From NCBI RefSeq assembly GCF_014650075.1, contig NZ_BMUG01000003.1, forward strand, positions 558,001 through 622,000: DNA of 64,000 nt, written 5' to 3'. A program made the translations under genes and the position numbers. Numbering within the stretch: position 1 is the first letter of the stretch; each line of letters opens with the position of its first letter. The notes under the pieces are model-generated. The model was not told where the DNA came from, did no database searches, and saw nothing but the letters and a program-made list of their open reading frames with translations. This DNA comes from Streptomyces microflavus. GTDB taxonomy: Bacteria > Actinomycetota > Actinomycetes > Streptomycetales > Streptomycetaceae. Below are positions 25,462 to 34,202 of this stretch, piece after piece.

Positions 25462-26460
25462 TTACGGTGCCGGGGCCGGCGCGGCAGCGGCTCGCCGCCC
25501 GGCCCTGGCGACGGAGAGCTGTCGTGCGACGCGGGGGCCGAGCACGGAGACGACGAGCAGGACGCCGGTGACGACGATCTGCGACTGGGCGGAGACGTTC
25601 AGCAGGCTCATCACGTTCTGCGAGGCGCCGAGCAGGAACACCCCCGCGATCGCACCGCCGAGCGTGCCCTTGCCGCCGTCGAAGTCGATGCCGCCGAGCA
25701 ACACGGCCGCCACGACGGAGAGTTCGAGCCCGGTGGCGTTGTCGAAGCGGGCGCTGGCGTAGTGCAGCGCCCAGAAGACGCCGGTGAGCGAGGCCATCAG
25801 CCCGGTCACCGTGAACAGCACCAGCTTCTGCCGCTTGACCCGCACCCCGGCGAACCTGGCCGCCTCCTCGTTGGCCCCCGTCGCGAACAGGGACCGCCCG
25901 AACGGCGTTGCGTGCAGGGCGAGTACGGCGATGGCTAGGAGCACCAGGAAGGGCAGGAAAGCGTACGGGACGAAGGTGTCCCCGATCCGGCCGGCGGCGA
26001 AGTCCAAGTAGGGGGTGGGGAAGTCGGTGACGGCGTCCGAGCCCAGGACGATCTGCGCGATGCCCCGGTAGGCGGCCAGGGTTCCGATGGTGACGGCGAG
26101 GGAGGGCAGCCCGAGCCGGGTGACCAGCAGCCCGTTGACCAGACCGCACACCACGCCGAGCAGCAGACAGACCGGGATGATCGCCTCGATCGGCAGGCCC
26201 TGGTTCCACAGTGCCCCCATCACCGCACCCGAGAGGCCGGCCGTGGAGGCCACCGACAGGTCGATCTCCCCGGAGACCACGAGCAGGGTCATCGGCAGGG
26301 CGATCAGCGCGATCGGCAGGGTGTTGCCGATCAGGAACGACAGGTTGAGGGCGTTGCCGAAGCCGTCGACGAAGCCGAAGGAGAGCAGCAGCACGACGAT
26401 GAGGAGGGCGCCGACGACGGTGTCCCAGCGGACGGCGCGCGCGAGTGCGGAGTCAGCCAT
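25462..26460 (-). CDS. rhaQ: Rhamnose ABC transporter permease
   Basis: 332 aa, BPD_transp_2-type sugar permease with 8-10 helices. LVVSGEIDLSVASTAGLSGAVMG is the conserved family segment, LFATGANEEAARFAGVRVKRQK the coupling loop region, and LLGGIDFDGGKGTLGGAIAGV the C-terminal signature. It overlaps the other permease gene by 8 nt. Together they form the membrane pore of the rhamnose importer. Confidence 0.9.
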   Translation of the reverse strand: MADSALARAVRWDTVVGALLIVVLLLSFGFVDGFGNALNLSFLIGNTLPIALIALPMTLLVVSGEIDLSVASTAGLSGAVMGALWNQGLPIEAIIPVCLLLGVVCGLVNGLLVTRLGLPSLAVTIGTLAAYRGIAQIVLGSDAVTDFPTPYLDFAAGRIGDTFVPYAFLPFLVLLAIAVLALHATPFGRSLFATGANEEAARFAGVRVKRQKLVLFTVTGLMASLTGVFWALHYASARFDNATGLELSVVAAVLLGGIDFDGGKGTLGGAIAGVFLLGASQNVMSLLNVSAQSQIVVTGVLLVVSVLGPRVARQLSVARAGRRAAAAPAPAP

Positions 26461-27493
26461 GGCGGGCGTTCCTCTTCTTCAGGGCGGTCGCCACGCGCAG
26501 GGCCACGATCCGGTCGACCGCGATGGCGAGGATGAGCAGGAAGCCGTTGATCGCGAGGACCCAGACGGAGCTGACACCGAGGGCGGGCAGCACACTGTTG
26601 ACCGAGGTCAGCAGGAGTGCGCCGAGTGCGGCGCCGTAGACGCTGCCGGAGCCCCCGGTGAAGACCACACCGCCGACCACGACCGCGCTGACGACGGTGA
26701 GTTCGTAGCCGGTCCCCGTACCGGAGTCGACATTGCCGAAGCGTGCCAGATAGAGCGCGCCCGCGAGACCGGCCAGGGCCCCGCAGAACGTGTACGCGAG
26801 GAGGATCCGTCGCCGGACGGGGATGCCGGCCAGCCGGGCCGCCTCCGGGTTGGAGCCCAGCGCGTACAGCTCCCGCCCGCTGCCGAAGTGTTTGAGGTAG
26901 TACGCCGTCGCCATCAGGACCGCCAGGGCGATCAGGGCGAGCCACGGCACGGCCGAGATTCCGCCGGAGCCGAAGTCGACGAAGCCGTCCGGGAGATCGG
27001 CCGCCGTGATCTGCCGGGAGCCGACCCAGATGGAGTCGATGCCCCGGATGACGTAGAGCGTGCCCAGGGTGACGACGAGCGCGGGGACCTGGCCGAGGCT
27101 CACCAGAAGCCCGTTCAGCAGACCGAAGCCGACCCCGAGGAGCACGGCCAGGGCCACGGCCACGACCGGGTTCCCGCCGCCCTGGAGGTAGGTGCCGGTC
27201 GCGAAGGCGCTGATGCCGAGCGTCGAGCCCACGGAGAGGTCGACGTTCTTCGTGATGACGACCAGCGACTGGCCGGTGGCGACCAGCACCAGGATCGTCG
27301 CGTTGAGCAGCAGGTCCTTGATGCCCTGCTCGGAGAGGAACTCGCTGTTGCCCAGTTGGGTGACGCCGATCATCACCAGCAGGACGAGCAGGATGGCGAG
27401 TTCGCGCATTCTGAAGACACGGTCGACCAGCCGGGTGGAGCTCGACTCGGGGATCTCGGTGGCGGGTGCCTCGCCGGGTGCGGTCACCGTCAT
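26453..27493 (-). CDS. rhaP: Rhamnose ABC transporter permease
   Basis: 346 aa from ATG 27493, whose ATGA overlaps the ATPase stop. The frame stays open far upstream inside the ATPase gene, but that is an out-of-frame shadow. Same family as its neighbour: [41 protein letters not shown] and [22 protein letters not shown]. The two permeases form a heterodimer. Confidence 0.9.
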   Translation of the reverse strand: MTVTAPGEAPATEIPESSSTRLVDRVFRMRELAILLVLLVMIGVTQLGNSEFLSEQGIKDLLLNATILVLVATGQSLVVITKNVDLSVGSTLGISAFATGTYLQGGGNPVVAVALAVLLGVGFGLLNGLLVSLGQVPALVVTLGTLYVIRGIDSIWVGSRQITAADLPDGFVDFGSGGISAVPWLALIALAVLMATAYYLKHFGSGRELYALGSNPEAARLAGIPVRRRILLAYTFCGALAGLAGALYLARFGNVDSGTGTGYELTVVSAVVVGGVVFTGGSGSVYGAALGALLLTSVNSVLPALGVSSVWVLAINGFLLILAIAVDRIVALRVATALKKRNARHG

Positions 27494-29007
27494 GCGGCGG
27501 CCCTCCCGGTGGCCGCCGCCATCACCGTCTCCTCGGTGGCCTCGGAGCCGGGGATCTCGGCGGTGAGGCGGCCCTCGTGCATGACGAGGACCCGGTCGGC
27601 CATGCCGAGGATCTCGGGGAGGTCGGAGGAGATCATCAGGACGGCCACCCCGTCGGCCGCCAACTGGCTGAGCAGCCGGTGCACTTCGGCCTTGGTCCCG
27701 ACGTCGATGCCGCGCGTCGGCTCGTCGACGATCAGCACGGAAGGGCCGGTGGCGAGCCACTTCGCGAGCACCACCTTCTGCTGGTTGCCGCCGGACAGGG
27801 TGGCGACGGTGTCGGCCATGCGGGCGTACTTCACCTGGAGCTTCACCGCCCAGTCCAGCGACCGGCTGCGCTCGGCGCCCCGGTCCATCAGCCCGGCCCG
27901 CACCGTGGTGCGCAGCCCGGTCAGGCCGATGTTCCGCTCGATGGACAGGTCCATCACCAGCCCCTGAGCCCGCCGGTCCTCCGGTACGAGGGCGAGGCCG
28001 GCGGCCATGGCGGTGGAGGGGGCGCCGTTGGTCAGCGCCCGCCCGGCGACCTCCACCTCGCCGGCGTCCCACCGGTCGACGCCGAAGACCGCCCGGGCCA
28101 CCTCCGTACGCCCGGCCCCGACCAGTCCCGCGAGGCCGACGATCTCCCCGCACCGGACGTCGAAGGAGACATCGGTGAAGACGCCCTCGCGGGTCAGCCG
28201 CCGCACGCTCAGCGCGACCGGGCCCGCCGCCACCTCCTGCTTCGGGTACAGCTCGTCCAGGTCCCGGCCGACCATCCGGCGTACGAGGTCCTCCTCGGTC
28301 ATGCCCTCCAACGGCTCGCTGGAGATCAGGGCGCCGTCGCGCAGGGTGGTCACCCGGCCGCAGATCCGGAAGATCTCCTCCAGCCGGTGCGAGATGAACA
28401 GGACGGCCGCCCCCTGATCGCGCAGGGTGCGGACCACCCCGAAGAGCCGGGCCACCTCGCTGCCGGTCAGCGCCGCCGTCGGCTCGTCCATGATCAGGAC
28501 ACGGGCGTCGAAGGAGAGGGCCTTGGCGATCTCGACGATCTGCTGGTCCGCGATGGACAGTCCGCGCGCCGGCCGGTCGGGGTCGAGCGCGACACCGAGG
28601 CGCCGCATCAGCGCGGCCGTGGCGGCACGGGTGGCCCGGTGGTCGATGCGGCCCAGCGCTCGACGCGGCTGACGGCCCATGAAGATGTTCTCGGCGATCG
28701 ACAGGTCGGGGAAGAGCGTGGGCTCCTGGTAGATGACGGCGATCCCGGCGTCCCGGGCGTCGGCGGGCCCGGTGAACACGGTCGGCTCACCGTCCAGCAG
28801 GACCCGGCCCGTATCGGGCCGGTGCACCCCGGCGAGCGTCTTGATCAGCGTCGACTTGCCCGCGCCGTTCTCCCCGGCGAGGGCGTGCACCTCGCCGGGG
28901 AACAGGTCGAGGGACACGTCCCGCAGGGCACGCACGGCACCGAAGGACTTGGAGATGTCCCGCAGGGCCAGCACGGGGGCCGGATCCTTGGCGGACCGGT
29001 GGGTCAT
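27490..29007 (-). CDS. rhaT: Rhamnose ABC transporter ATP-binding protein (two ABC domains)
   Basis: 505 aa, RbsA/MglA type. The N-terminal domain has Walker [10 protein letters not shown], signature [15 protein letters not shown] (degenerate, as usual) and Walker [12 protein letters not shown]. The C-terminal domain has the altered Walker [10 protein letters not shown], signature [15 protein letters not shown] and Walker [20 protein letters not shown] lies 5 nt ahead of ATG 29007. First gene of the importer operon, driven from the promoter at 29074-29103. Confidence 0.93.
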   Translation of the reverse strand: MTHRSAKDPAPVLALRDISKSFGAVRALRDVSLDLFPGEVHALAGENGAGKSTLIKTLAGVHRPDTGRVLLDGEPTVFTGPADARDAGIAVIYQEPTLFPDLSIAENIFMGRQPRRALGRIDHRATRAATAALMRRLGVALDPDRPARGLSIADQQIVEIAKALSFDARVLIMDEPTAALTGSEVARLFGVVRTLRDQGAAVLFISHRLEEIFRICGRVTTLRDGALISSEPLEGMTEEDLVRRMVGRDLDELYPKQEVAAGPVALSVRRLTREGVFTDVSFDVRCGEIVGLAGLVGAGRTEVARAVFGVDRWDAGEVEVAGRALTNGAPSTAMAAGLALVPEDRRAQGLVMDLSIERNIGLTGLRTTVRAGLMDRGAERSRSLDWAVKLQVKYARMADTVATLSGGNQQKVVLAKWLATGPSVLIVDEPTRGIDVGTKAEVHRLLSQLAADGVAVLMISSDLPEILGMADRVLVMHEGRLTAEIPGSEATEETVMAAATGRAAA

Positions 29008-29047
29008 GGGGGCTCCTCAACGACGCGGAGGGATCCTCACTCCATCG

Positions 29048-29059
29048 TGAAAGGTTTCA
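29048..29059. promoter_or_regulatory. LacI-type operator upstream of the importer operon
   Basis: TGAAAGGTTTCA is a near-perfect LacI-family palindrome (TGAAA-N2-TTTCA). It lies just downstream of the predicted importer promoter, where binding would block transcription. Confidence 0.65.
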
Positions 29060-29073
29060 AATGAGTTGCCGGG

Positions 29074-29103
29074 ACGTTAGACACGTGACGTAGGTCGCGT
29101 CAA
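29074..29103 (-). promoter_or_regulatory. Promoter of the rhamnose importer operon
   Basis: On the minus strand TTGACG (29098-29103), 18 nt, then TAACGT (29074-29079). The operator at 29048 follows close to the expected start point. Confidence 0.45.
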
Positions 29104-29178
29104 TGGGGGCGGACCGAAATTCTCCGACCAGCTCCCTTTGAAGCCCCAACTGCCTTGCGCGGCACGGTGTCCGAGGGG

Positions 29179-29207
29179 TTGACAGTCCTCGGAGGGGCTC
29201 ATAGCTT
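29179..29207 (+). promoter_or_regulatory. Promoter of the rhamnose catabolic operon
   Basis: TTGACA (29179-29184), 17-nt spacer, TAGCTT (29202-29207). It is immediately followed by the palindromic operator at 29214-29233 and about 95 nt of leader before the isomerase gene. Confidence 0.6.
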
Positions 29208-29213
29208 CACCGC

Positions 29214-29233
29214 GTGAATCGTTTCAGATTCAC
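29214..29233. promoter_or_regulatory. LacI-type operator of the rhamnose catabolic operon
   Basis: GTGAATCGTTTCAGATTCAC: 7-bp arms GTGAATC/GATTCAC around a 6-nt core, with the LacI-like TGAATCGTTTCA nested in it. It sits across the predicted transcription start, the classical repressor position. Confidence 0.65.
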
Positions 29234-29302
29234 TGGTGCTCACACCGCTTGTGTGCGCACCCGGAGTCAGCCGTCCGCACCCGAAGTCACAGGAGCGCCG
29301 CA

Positions 29303-30463
29303 GTGACCGAACTCGCCGCAGTGAAGGCCGCCCTCACGTCCCAGGCGGTGGAGACGCCTTCCTGGGCGTACGGGAATTCGGGAACCCGCTTCAAGGTGTT
29401 CACCCAGCCCGGCGTTCCCCGCACCCCCCGGGAGAAACTGGACGACGCGGCCAAGGTGCACGAGTTCACCGGCGCCGCGCCGACCGTGGCGCTGCACATC
29501 CCCTGGGACACGGTCGACGACTACGCGGCGCTCGCCCGGCACGCCCGGGACAGGGGGCTGACGCTCGGCGCCATCAACTCCAACACCTTCCAGGACGACG
29601 ACTTCAGGCTCGGCAGCGTCTGCCACCCGGAACCCGCCGTCCGCCGCAAGGCGGTCGACCACCTGCTCGCCTGCGTCGACATCATGGACGCGACGGGCTC
29701 CCGGGACCTCAAGCTCTGGTTCGCGGACGGCACGAACTACCCAGGCCAGGACGACATCCACGAGCGGCAGGACCGGCTCACCGAAGCCCTCGCCACGGTG
29801 TACGGACGGCTCGGCGAGGGCCAGCGCATGCTGCTGGAGTACAAGTTCTTCGAGCCGGCCTTCTACGCGACCGACGTCCCCGACTGGGGCACGGCCTACG
29901 CCCACTGCCTCGAACTCGGCCCGCGGGCACAGGTCGTGGTGGACACCGGCCACCACGCACCTGGCACCAACATCGAGTTCATCGTCGCGACCCTGCTGAG
30001 GAAGAAGAAGCTCGGCGGCTTCGACTTCAACTCCCGCTTCTACGCGGACGACGACCTGATGGTGGGCGCCGCCGACCCCTTCCAGCTCTTCCGGATCATG
30101 TACGAGGTCGTCCGCGGCGGCGGGCTCACGGACGGCGTGGCGTTCATGCTCGACCAGTGCCACAACATCGAGGCGAAGATCCCCGCGATCATCCGCTCGG
30201 TGATGAACGTCCAGGAGGCCACCGCGAAGGCGCTCCTCGTCGACCGGCACGCCCTCGCCGCCGCTCAGCGCTCCGGCGATGTGCTGGAGGCCAACGCCGT
30301 GCTGATGGACGCGTACAACACCGACGTACGGCCGCTGCTCGCCGAGGTCCGCGAGGAGCAGGGGCTCGACGGGGACCCGATGGGCGCGTACCGGCGCTCG
30401 GGCTGGGCGGAGAAGACCGCGGCCGAACGGGTCGGCGGGCAGCAGGCGGGCTGGGGGGCGTGA
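29303..30463 (+). CDS. rhaI: L-rhamnose isomerase
   Basis: 386 aa. It converts L-rhamnose to L-rhamnulose in the cytoplasm with a divalent metal. It is of the RhaI type related to xylose isomerase-like TIM barrels, not the E. coli RhaA type. Landmarks: WAYGNSGTRFKVFTQPGVPR, VALHIPWD, LGAINSNTFQDDDFRLGSVC, LLEYKFFEPAFY (metal Glu), VVDTGHHAPGTNIEF and FDFNSRFYADDDL. GTG 29303 has CAGGAGCG at the right distance. First gene of the catabolic operon. The stop codon lies inside the first copy of a 27-bp tandem repeat. Confidence 0.92.
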   Translation: MTELAAVKAALTSQAVETPSWAYGNSGTRFKVFTQPGVPRTPREKLDDAAKVHEFTGAAPTVALHIPWDTVDDYAALARHARDRGLTLGAINSNTFQDDDFRLGSVCHPEPAVRRKAVDHLLACVDIMDATGSRDLKLWFADGTNYPGQDDIHERQDRLTEALATVYGRLGEGQRMLLEYKFFEPAFYATDVPDWGTAYAHCLELGPRAQVVVDTGHHAPGTNIEFIVATLLRKKKLGGFDFNSRFYADDDLMVGAADPFQLFRIMYEVVRGGGLTDGVAFMLDQCHNIEAKIPAIIRSVMNVQEATAKALLVDRHALAAAQRSGDVLEANAVLMDAYNTDVRPLLAEVREEQGLDGDPMGAYRRSGWAEKTAAERVGGQQAGWGA

Positions 30464-30590
30464 GCACGCCCCGGCGAACCCCGGGCGTGAGCGCGCCTCC
30501 GGAAACCCCGGGCGTGAGCGCGCCCCGGGAAACCCCGGGCGTGAGCGCGCCTCCGGAAACCCCGGGCGTGCGCGCGCCCCGGGAAACCCC
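30456..30590. repeat. Five tandem copies of a 27-bp unit spanning the rhaI stop codon
   Basis: Units start at 30456, 30483, 30510, 30537 and 30564; each begins GGGCGTGAGC (GGGCGTGCGC in the last) and ends AACCCC. Units 2 and 4 carry CCTCCGG and units 3 and 5 carry CCCCGGG, so the array looks like duplications of a 54-bp pair. The first unit supplies the TGA of rhaI. In another frame the array reads as repeated GVSAPxETP. Confidence 0.95.
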
Positions 30591-30657
30591 GCAGGCCCGG
30601 ACCGCGTAACCCCTTCGTCGTCGCCCCCGCAACCCCCTCCACCTCGCGAAGGACACC

Positions 30658-32697
30658 ATGGCACTCCACCCCCGCGCCCAGGCCCTCCTGGCCCGCTCCC
30701 ACCGCCTCGGCTCCGACCCCCGCAACACGAACTACGCCGGCGGCAACGCCTCCGCCAAGGGCGCCGCCCCCGATCCCGTGACCGGCCACGACGTCGAGCT
30801 GATGTGGGTCAAGGGCTCCGGCGGCGACCTGGGCACGCTCACCGCCGAAGGGCTCGCCGTCCTCCGGCTCGACCGGCTGCGCGCCCTCCGGGACGTCTAC
30901 CCGGGCGTGGAGCGCGAGGACGAGATGGTCGCCGCGTTCGACCACTGCCTGCACGGCAGGGGCGGTGCGGCCCCCTCCATCGACACCGCCATGCACGGGC
31001 TCGTCGACGCCCCGCACGTCGACCATCTGCACCCCGACTCGGGCATCTCGCTCGCCTGTGCCGCCGACGGCGAGAAGCTGACCGCCGACTGCTTCGGTGA
31101 CACCGTCGCCTGGGTCCCCTGGCGCCGCCCCGGCTTCCAGCTCGGCCTGGACATCGCCGCGGTCAAGGAGGCCACCCCGCAGGCGATCGGCTGCGTCCTC
31201 GGCGGCCACGGCATCACCGCCTGGGGCGAGACCTCCGAGGAGTGCGAGGCCAACGCGCTCCGCATCATCCGCACCGCCGAGACGTTCCTCGCCGAACACG
31301 GGAAGGCCGAGCCGTTCGGGCCGGTCATCGAGGGGTACGGGGCGCTGCCCGAAGCCGAGCGCCGCGAGCGGGCCGCCGCCCTGGCCCCCCACATACGGGC
31401 CCTCGCCTCCCAGGACCGACCCCAGGTCGGGCACTTCGACGACTCCCCGGCGGTCCTGGACTTCCTCGCCCGCACCGAGCACCCGAGGCTGGCGGCGCTG
31501 GGCACGTCCTGCCCGGACCACTTCCTCCGTACGAAGGTCAGGCCGCTGCTGCTCGACCTGCCACCGACCACCCAACCCGCGGACGCCATAACGCGATTGG
31601 GCGTGCTGCACACCGCCTACCGGGAGGAGTACGCCGCCTACTACATGCGCCACGCGGAGCCCGGCTCGCCCCCGATGCGGGGCGCCGATCCGGCGATCGT
31701 GCTGATCCCCGGCATCGGCATGTTCAGCTTCGGCAAGGACAAGCAGACCGCCCGGGTGGCCGGCGAGTTCTACCTCAACGCGATCAACGTGATGCACGGC
31801 GCCGAGGCCGTCTCGGCCTATGCGCCGATCGAGGAGGCCGAGAAGTTCCGTATCGAGTACTGGGAGCTGGAGGAGGCCAAGCTCCGGCGGATGCCGAAGG
31901 CGAAGCCGCTGGCGACCAGGGTCGCCCTCGTCACGGGCGCGGGCAGCGGCATCGGCCGGGCCATCGCCCACCGCCTGGTCGCGGAAGGCGCCTGCGTGGT
32001 CGTCGCGGACCTGGACGCGGCGAGCGGGGCGGCCGTCGCCGAGGAGCTCGGCGGGCCCGACAAGGCTGTCGCCGTCCCCGTCGACGTCACCAGCGAGGCG
32101 CAGGTGGTGGACGCGTTCAAGGCGGCGGCCCTCGCCTTCGGCGGCGTCGACCTCGTCGTCAACAACGCGGGCATCTCCATCTCCAAGCCCCTGCTGGAGA
32201 CCACGGTCAGGGACTGGGACCTCCAGCACGACATCATGGCCCGCGGCTCCTTCCTGGTCTCCCGCGAGGCGGCCCGGATGATGAGGGACCAGAAGCTCGG
32301 CGGCGACATCGTCTACATCACCTCCAAGAACGCCGTCTTCGCCGGACCCAACAACATCGCCTACTCCGCCACCAAGGCCGACCAGGCCCACCAGGTCCGG
32401 CTGCTCGCAGCGGAGTTGGGGGAGCACGGCATCCGGGTCAACGGCGTCAACCCGGACGGCGTCGTCCGGGGGTCGGGCATCTTCGCCGGCGGGTGGGGCG
32501 CCCAGCGCGCCGCGACCTACGGCATCGAGGAGGAGGAGCTCGGAGAGTTCTACGCCCGGCGCACCCTCCTCAAGCGGGAAGTCCTCCCCGAGCATGTCGC
32601 GGGCGCCGTCTTCGCCCTGACCGGCGGCGACCTCACCCACACCACCGGCCTCCACATCCCCGTCGACGCGGGGGTCGCGGGAGCCTTCCTGCGATGA
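30658..32697 (+). CDS. rhaD: Bifunctional rhamnulose-1-phosphate aldolase / L-lactaldehyde dehydrogenase
   Basis: 679 aa fusion. Residues 1-400 are a class II aldolase: NYAGGNASAK, DHLHPDSGISLACAADGEK (zinc His pair) and CVLGGHGITAWG. Residues 420-679 are a short-chain dehydrogenase: cofactor motif VTGAGSGIGRAIA at about 425, NNAGISISK, and catalytic YSATK. The aldolase splits L-rhamnulose-1-phosphate to DHAP and L-lactaldehyde; the SDR part oxidises the lactaldehyde. GAAGGA lies 6 nt ahead of the ATG. It overlaps the kinase start by 4 nt. Confidence 0.92.
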   Translation: MALHPRAQALLARSHRLGSDPRNTNYAGGNASAKGAAPDPVTGHDVELMWVKGSGGDLGTLTAEGLAVLRLDRLRALRDVYPGVEREDEMVAAFDHCLHGRGGAAPSIDTAMHGLVDAPHVDHLHPDSGISLACAADGEKLTADCFGDTVAWVPWRRPGFQLGLDIAAVKEATPQAIGCVLGGHGITAWGETSEECEANALRIIRTAETFLAEHGKAEPFGPVIEGYGALPEAERRERAAALAPHIRALASQDRPQVGHFDDSPAVLDFLARTEHPRLAALGTSCPDHFLRTKVRPLLLDLPPTTQPADAITRLGVLHTAYREEYAAYYMRHAEPGSPPMRGADPAIVLIPGIGMFSFGKDKQTARVAGEFYLNAINVMHGAEAVSAYAPIEEAEKFRIEYWELEEAKLRRMPKAKPLATRVALVTGAGSGIGRAIAHRLVAEGACVVVADLDAASGAAVAEELGGPDKAVAVPVDVTSEAQVVDAFKAAALAFGGVDLVVNNAGISISKPLLETTVRDWDLQHDIMARGSFLVSREAARMMRDQKLGGDIVYITSKNAVFAGPNNIAYSATKADQAHQVRLLAAELGEHGIRVNGVNPDGVVRGSGIFAGGWGAQRAATYGIEEEELGEFYARRTLLKREVLPEHVAGAVFALTGGDLTHTTGLHIPVDAGVAGAFLR

Positions 32698-34157
32698 GCG
32701 AGGGCACGAAGACGTTCGCCGCCGTCGACCTGGGCGCCTCCAACGGGCGCGTCATGGTCGGCCGCGTCGGCCCCGGCACCCTGCACCTCTCCCGGGCCCA
32801 CCGCTTCCCCAACCGTCCGGTGCGGCTGCCGGAGGGGCTGCGCTGGGACATCCTGGGGCTGTACGACGGGGTCCTCGACGGGCTCCGCGCGGCCGGCCCG
32901 GTGGACTCCCTCGGCATCGACAGCTGGGCCGTGGACTACGGGCTCCTGGACGCGGAGGGGGCTCTCCTCGGCAATCCCGTCCACTACCGCGACCCCAGGA
33001 CGGACGCCGTCGCCGAGAAGGTGTGGGCCACCGTCCCGCCCGACGAGCTCTACCGTGCCACGGGCATCCAGCACGCCCCCTTCAACACCCTCTGCCAACT
33101 CGTCGCCGCTCAAGGGACTCCGCAACTCGCGGCAGCCAAGCGGCTGTTGCTGATCCCCGATCTGATCGCGTACTGGCTGACCGGGGAACAGGGCACCGAG
33201 CTCACCAACGCCTCCACCACCCAGCTCATCGACCCCCGCACCCGCGACTGGGCCGTGGGTCCGGCCCGCCGCCTCTCCATCGAGCTCGGCCTCTTCGCGC
33301 CCCTGCGCCGCCCGGGCGACCCCGCCGGGCTTCTGCTCCCGCACGTTCTGGAGGCGACCGGACTGGGCGGCCCGGTGCCGGTCACGACGGTCGGGTCGCA
33401 CGACACCGCGTCGGCGGTGGCCGCCGTCCCCGCGCGGCCGGGCGAGCGGTTCGCCTACCTCTGCACCGGAACCTGGTCCCTGGCCGGGCTCGAACTCGAC
33501 GCTCCCGTCACCACCGACGCGAGCCGCGCCGCGAACTTCACCAACGAGCTGGGCGTGGACGGCACCATCCGCTTCCTCCGCAACATCATGGGCATGTGGC
33601 TGCTCCAGGAGTGCATGCGCACCTGGGGCGAGAGCGACATCGCCCCCCTGCTGGCCGAAGCCGCCGGGGTTCCGGCGCTGCGGTCCGTCGTGGACGCCGC
33701 CGACCCGGCCTTCCTCGCCCCGGGAGCCATGCCCGGACGCATCGCCGCGGCCTGCCGGGCCACCGGGCAGCGGGCCCCCGAGACCCGCGGCGAGACCACC
33801 CGCTGCATCCTCGACTCGCTGGCCCTCGCCCACCGGAACGCGATCCGCGAGGCGCAGCGGCTGGCGGACCGCGCGGTCGACGTCGTGCACGTCGTCGGCG
33901 GCGGTGCGCGCAACGCGCTGCTGTGCCAGCTCACCGCCGATGCCTGCGGTCTGCCGGTGGTCGCCGGGCCCGCCGAGGCGGCCGCGCTCGGCAACGTACT
34001 CGTGCAGGCACGCGCCCACGGATCGGCCGGCGACAGCGCGGCGATCCGTGAACTCGTCGCCTCCACACAGCCGTTGACCCGCTACGAGCCCTCGGGCGAC
34101 CGGGCCGTGTGGGAGTCGGCGGCGCGAAGGACCGGGGGGTGGTCCGGCCCCTCCTGA
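32694..34157 (+). CDS. rhaB: L-rhamnulokinase (FGGY family)
   Basis: 487 aa. ASKHA-fold sugar kinase: FAAVDLGASNGRVMVGRV is the N-terminal phosphate motif, followed by SLGIDSWAVDYGLLD, HYRDPRTD, VTTVGSHDTASAVAAVPA and the adenosine motif HVVGGGARNALLCQLTAD. It phosphorylates L-rhamnulose before aldol cleavage. Coupled to the aldolase gene by ATGA and followed 45 bp later by the rhamnosidase gene. Confidence 0.93.
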   Translation: MSEGTKTFAAVDLGASNGRVMVGRVGPGTLHLSRAHRFPNRPVRLPEGLRWDILGLYDGVLDGLRAAGPVDSLGIDSWAVDYGLLDAEGALLGNPVHYRDPRTDAVAEKVWATVPPDELYRATGIQHAPFNTLCQLVAAQGTPQLAAAKRLLLIPDLIAYWLTGEQGTELTNASTTQLIDPRTRDWAVGPARRLSIELGLFAPLRRPGDPAGLLLPHVLEATGLGGPVPVTTVGSHDTASAVAAVPARPGERFAYLCTGTWSLAGLELDAPVTTDASRAANFTNELGVDGTIRFLRNIMGMWLLQECMRTWGESDIAPLLAEAAGVPALRSVVDAADPAFLAPGAMPGRIAAACRATGQRAPETRGETTRCILDSLALAHRNAIREAQRLADRAVDVVHVVGGGARNALLCQLTADACGLPVVAGPAEAAALGNVLVQARAHGSAGDSAAIRELVASTQPLTRYEPSGDRAVWESAARRTGGWSGPS

Positions 34158-34202
34158 ACCGATCCACCCGACCGCGCCACCCCTCGTCCCGAAGGAGCCG
34201 AC

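Noticed and set aside
27494..28153. Upstream extension of the second rhamnose permease
   Set aside because: Runs through the ATPase gene in the wrong frame. ATG 27493 forms the usual ATGA overlap.
30456..30590. CRISPR-like array or a coding repeat protein
   Set aside because: Units are contiguous without spacers, and the open frame through them has no start or ribosome site of its own.
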